Shown here piece after piece: positions 57,347 through 58,629 of a stretch of 58,629 nt of DNA; the first letter of the stretch is position 1, and the number at the start of each line of letters is the position of its first letter. Below the pieces are notes generated by a model, which did no database searches, had not been told where the DNA came from, and was given only the letters and a program-made list of their open reading frames with translations. This stretch comes from Alistipes excrementigallinarum. GTDB lineage: Bacteria > Bacteroidota > Bacteroidia > Bacteroidales > Rikenellaceae. The position numbers and the translations under genes were made by a program. Where the stretch lies: NCBI GenBank assembly GCA_019112825.1, contig DXIP01000012.1:1-58629 (forward strand), written 5' to 3'.

Positions 57347-58564
57347 ATGAAAACCGTTTGCTTATACTTCCAGGTGCACCAGCCGTGGCGTCTGAAGAAA
57401 TACCGCTTCTTCAACATGGGCAAGGACCACAACTATCTGGACGACCTGCTCAACCGCTCCATCATGCAGAAGGTCGCACGGCAGTGCTACCTGCCGATGA
57501 ACGCCCTGCTGCTGAAGCTCATCAAGGAGAACAAGGGCAAGTTCCGCTGCTCGTTCTCCATCACCGGCACGGCCGTCGAGCAGTTCCGCGCCTTTGCCCC
57601 CGAGGTGCTCGATTCGTTCAAGGCGCTGGCCGAGACGGGCTGCGTCGAGTTCCTGGCCGAGACCTATTCGCACTCGCTCGCCTCGCTGGCCTCGAAGGAG
57701 GACTTCCGCGAGCAGGTCAAGCTCCACACCGCCATGCTCAAGAAGGAGTTCGGCGTAAAGCCCACCGCCTTCCGCAACACGGAGCTCATCTACTCGGACG
57801 ACATCGGCGCGATGGTGGCCGAGATGGGCTTCAAGACGATGCTGGCCGAGGGTGCCAAGCACGTGCTGGGCTGGAAGTCGCCCAACTACGTCTATGCCAA
57901 CGCCATCGACCAGAAGCTGCGCCTGCTGCTGCGCAACTACAAACTCTCGGACGACATCGCCTTCCGCTTCTCGGACCGCAACTGGGACCAGTACCCGCTG
58001 ACGGTCGACAAGTATGTCGGCTGGCTCACGTCGGAGAATACGCCGGGCGAGGTCATCAACCTCTTCATGGACTACGAGACCTTCGGCGAGCACCAGAGCG
58101 CCGATACGGGCATCTTCGAGTTCATGAAGGCGCTGCCCAAGGCCATCATCGAGAAGAAGGGCGAGCTGGAGTTCGCCACCGTGAGCGAGACGGCCAAGAA
58201 GTACCAGCCCGTTTCGGTGCTCCACTGCCCGCACGTGATGTCGTGGGCCGACGAGGAGCGTGACGTGACGGCATGGCTGGGCAACGAGCTGCAGAACGAG
58301 GCCTTCTCGAAGCTCTACGCCCAGAAAGAGAAGGTCAAGGCGCTGAAGAACCCCGATTTCGACTACGTCTGGAGCTTCATGCAGACCTCGGACCACTTCT
58401 ACTACATGGCGACCAAGTGGCTCTCGGACGGCGACGTTCACTCCTACTTCAACCCCTACGACTCGGCCTACGACGCCTTCATCAACTACATGAACGTCCT
58501 CTCGGACTTCATCATCGAGCTGGACAAGGCCGTCGCCGCCAAGGCTGCGCGCAAGCGCGCCTAA
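57347..58564 (+). CDS. GH57-family alpha-amylase or branching-type enzyme
   Basis: 405-aa single-domain GH57 protein, intracellular (no signal peptide). The five GH57 regions are visible: VCLYFQVHQPWRL, SFSITGTAVEQF, ETYSHSLASL, FRNTELIYSDDIG with the likely nucleophile Glu146, and LFMDYETFGEHQS with the likely acid/base Asp242. Family members hydrolyse or rearrange alpha-1,4-glucan. At about 400 aa it is shorter than GH57 branching enzymes (about 500-700), so hydrolytic or maltodextrin-trimming activity is more likely. Last gene of the operon in this window. The remaining 65 bases to the right edge are repetitive (GGTGCCTGA, GCCTGGA) without a gene. Confidence 0.93.
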   Translation: MKTVCLYFQVHQPWRLKKYRFFNMGKDHNYLDDLLNRSIMQKVARQCYLPMNALLLKLIKENKGKFRCSFSITGTAVEQFRAFAPEVLDSFKALAETGCVEFLAETYSHSLASLASKEDFREQVKLHTAMLKKEFGVKPTAFRNTELIYSDDIGAMVAEMGFKTMLAEGAKHVLGWKSPNYVYANAIDQKLRLLLRNYKLSDDIAFRFSDRNWDQYPLTVDKYVGWLTSENTPGEVINLFMDYETFGEHQSADTGIFEFMKALPKAIIEKKGELEFATVSETAKKYQPVSVLHCPHVMSWADEERDVTAWLGNELQNEAFSKLYAQKEKVKALKNPDFDYVWSFMQTSDHFYYMATKWLSDGDVHSYFNPYDSAYDAFINYMNVLSDFIIELDKAVAAKAARKRA

Positions 58565-58629
58565 GGCGGGTGCCTGAAAAGGGTGCCTGAGACGGAGCCT
58601 GGAACAAGGGCCGGAGACGGGAACCGGAA

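Noticed and set aside
1..58629. Insertion sequences or transposase genes
   Set aside because: No transposase family motif was found in any reading frame. The only mobile-element evidence is the integrase with its attachment sites.

Overview
The window reads as a chromosomal segment of a high-GC member of the Bacteroidales, most likely Alistipes (Rikenellaceae). The reasons are: promoters of the Bacteroidetes type (TAnnTTTG at -7, often TTTG about 20 bases further upstream), no Shine-Dalgarno sequences, Bacteroidales gene families throughout, and a PLP enzyme whose key lysines fall exactly where I recall them in Alistipes finegoldii cysteate acyl-ACP transferase (sulfonolipid synthesis).

Layout. 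1-1.9 kb: a Bacteroidales tyrosine integrase beside a tRNA-Gly whose 3' end is present twice, i.e. the edge of an integrated element running off the left side. 2-9.7 kb: sulA-type enzyme, dicarboxylate symporter, exported cupin/CMD protein with a divergent AraC regulator and paired operators, flavin reductase-like protein, esterase. 9.8-12.8 kb: xerC-hpf, MATE exporter, tRNA-Glu. 13.1-15.4 kb: a lipoprotein, then a 1.5 kb non-coding stretch with a duplicated 128-bp promoter/leader and a predicted small RNA. 15.4-20.3 kb: FAD oxidoreductase plus three glycosyltransferases on the minus strand. 20.4-27.7 kb: tRNA-Leu, flavin reductase-like, radical SAM, yaaA, dxs, and pyrH/tlpA-like/frr. 28.4-31.2 kb: enolase and a cation/proton antiporter. 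31.5-36.5 kb: copper P-type ATPase with a fused C-terminal CopZ-like domain, a metal-type AraC regulator, queA. 36.5-39.4 kb: a lower-GC island with a membrane-anchored repeat-type protein, a TM2/zinc-ribbon protein, and a long-hairpin RNA candidate. 39.5-49.4 kb: nadB, prfC, an LTA-synthase-like sulfatase-fold protein, pckA, hemW. 49.5-58.6 kb: a glycogen metabolism operon.

The glycogen genes form one functional unit: a single polypeptide fusing an animal/yeast-type (GT3) glycogen synthase to an alpha-glucan phosphorylase, then a debranching enzyme, a GT4 glucan transferase and a GH57 amylase or branching-type enzyme. pckA and eno supply gluconeogenic and glycolytic flux, as expected for an anaerobe that stores polyglucose.

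Four themes stand out beyond gene content. (1) Several genes have the -7 box 4-7 bases before the ATG, so their mRNAs should be leaderless. (2) Purine-rich low-complexity islands fill many intergenic gaps, and similar sequence has entered genes at domain boundaries and ends. (3) Two non-coding loci (14.2-15.3 kb and 39.1-39.4 kb) carry perfect promoters, strong structure and terminator-like ends. (4) Two fusions (glycogen synthase/phosphorylase and CopA/CopZ) join partners usually encoded separately. Start sites were chosen from family alignment as remembered and from promoter position; none was tested by a search.
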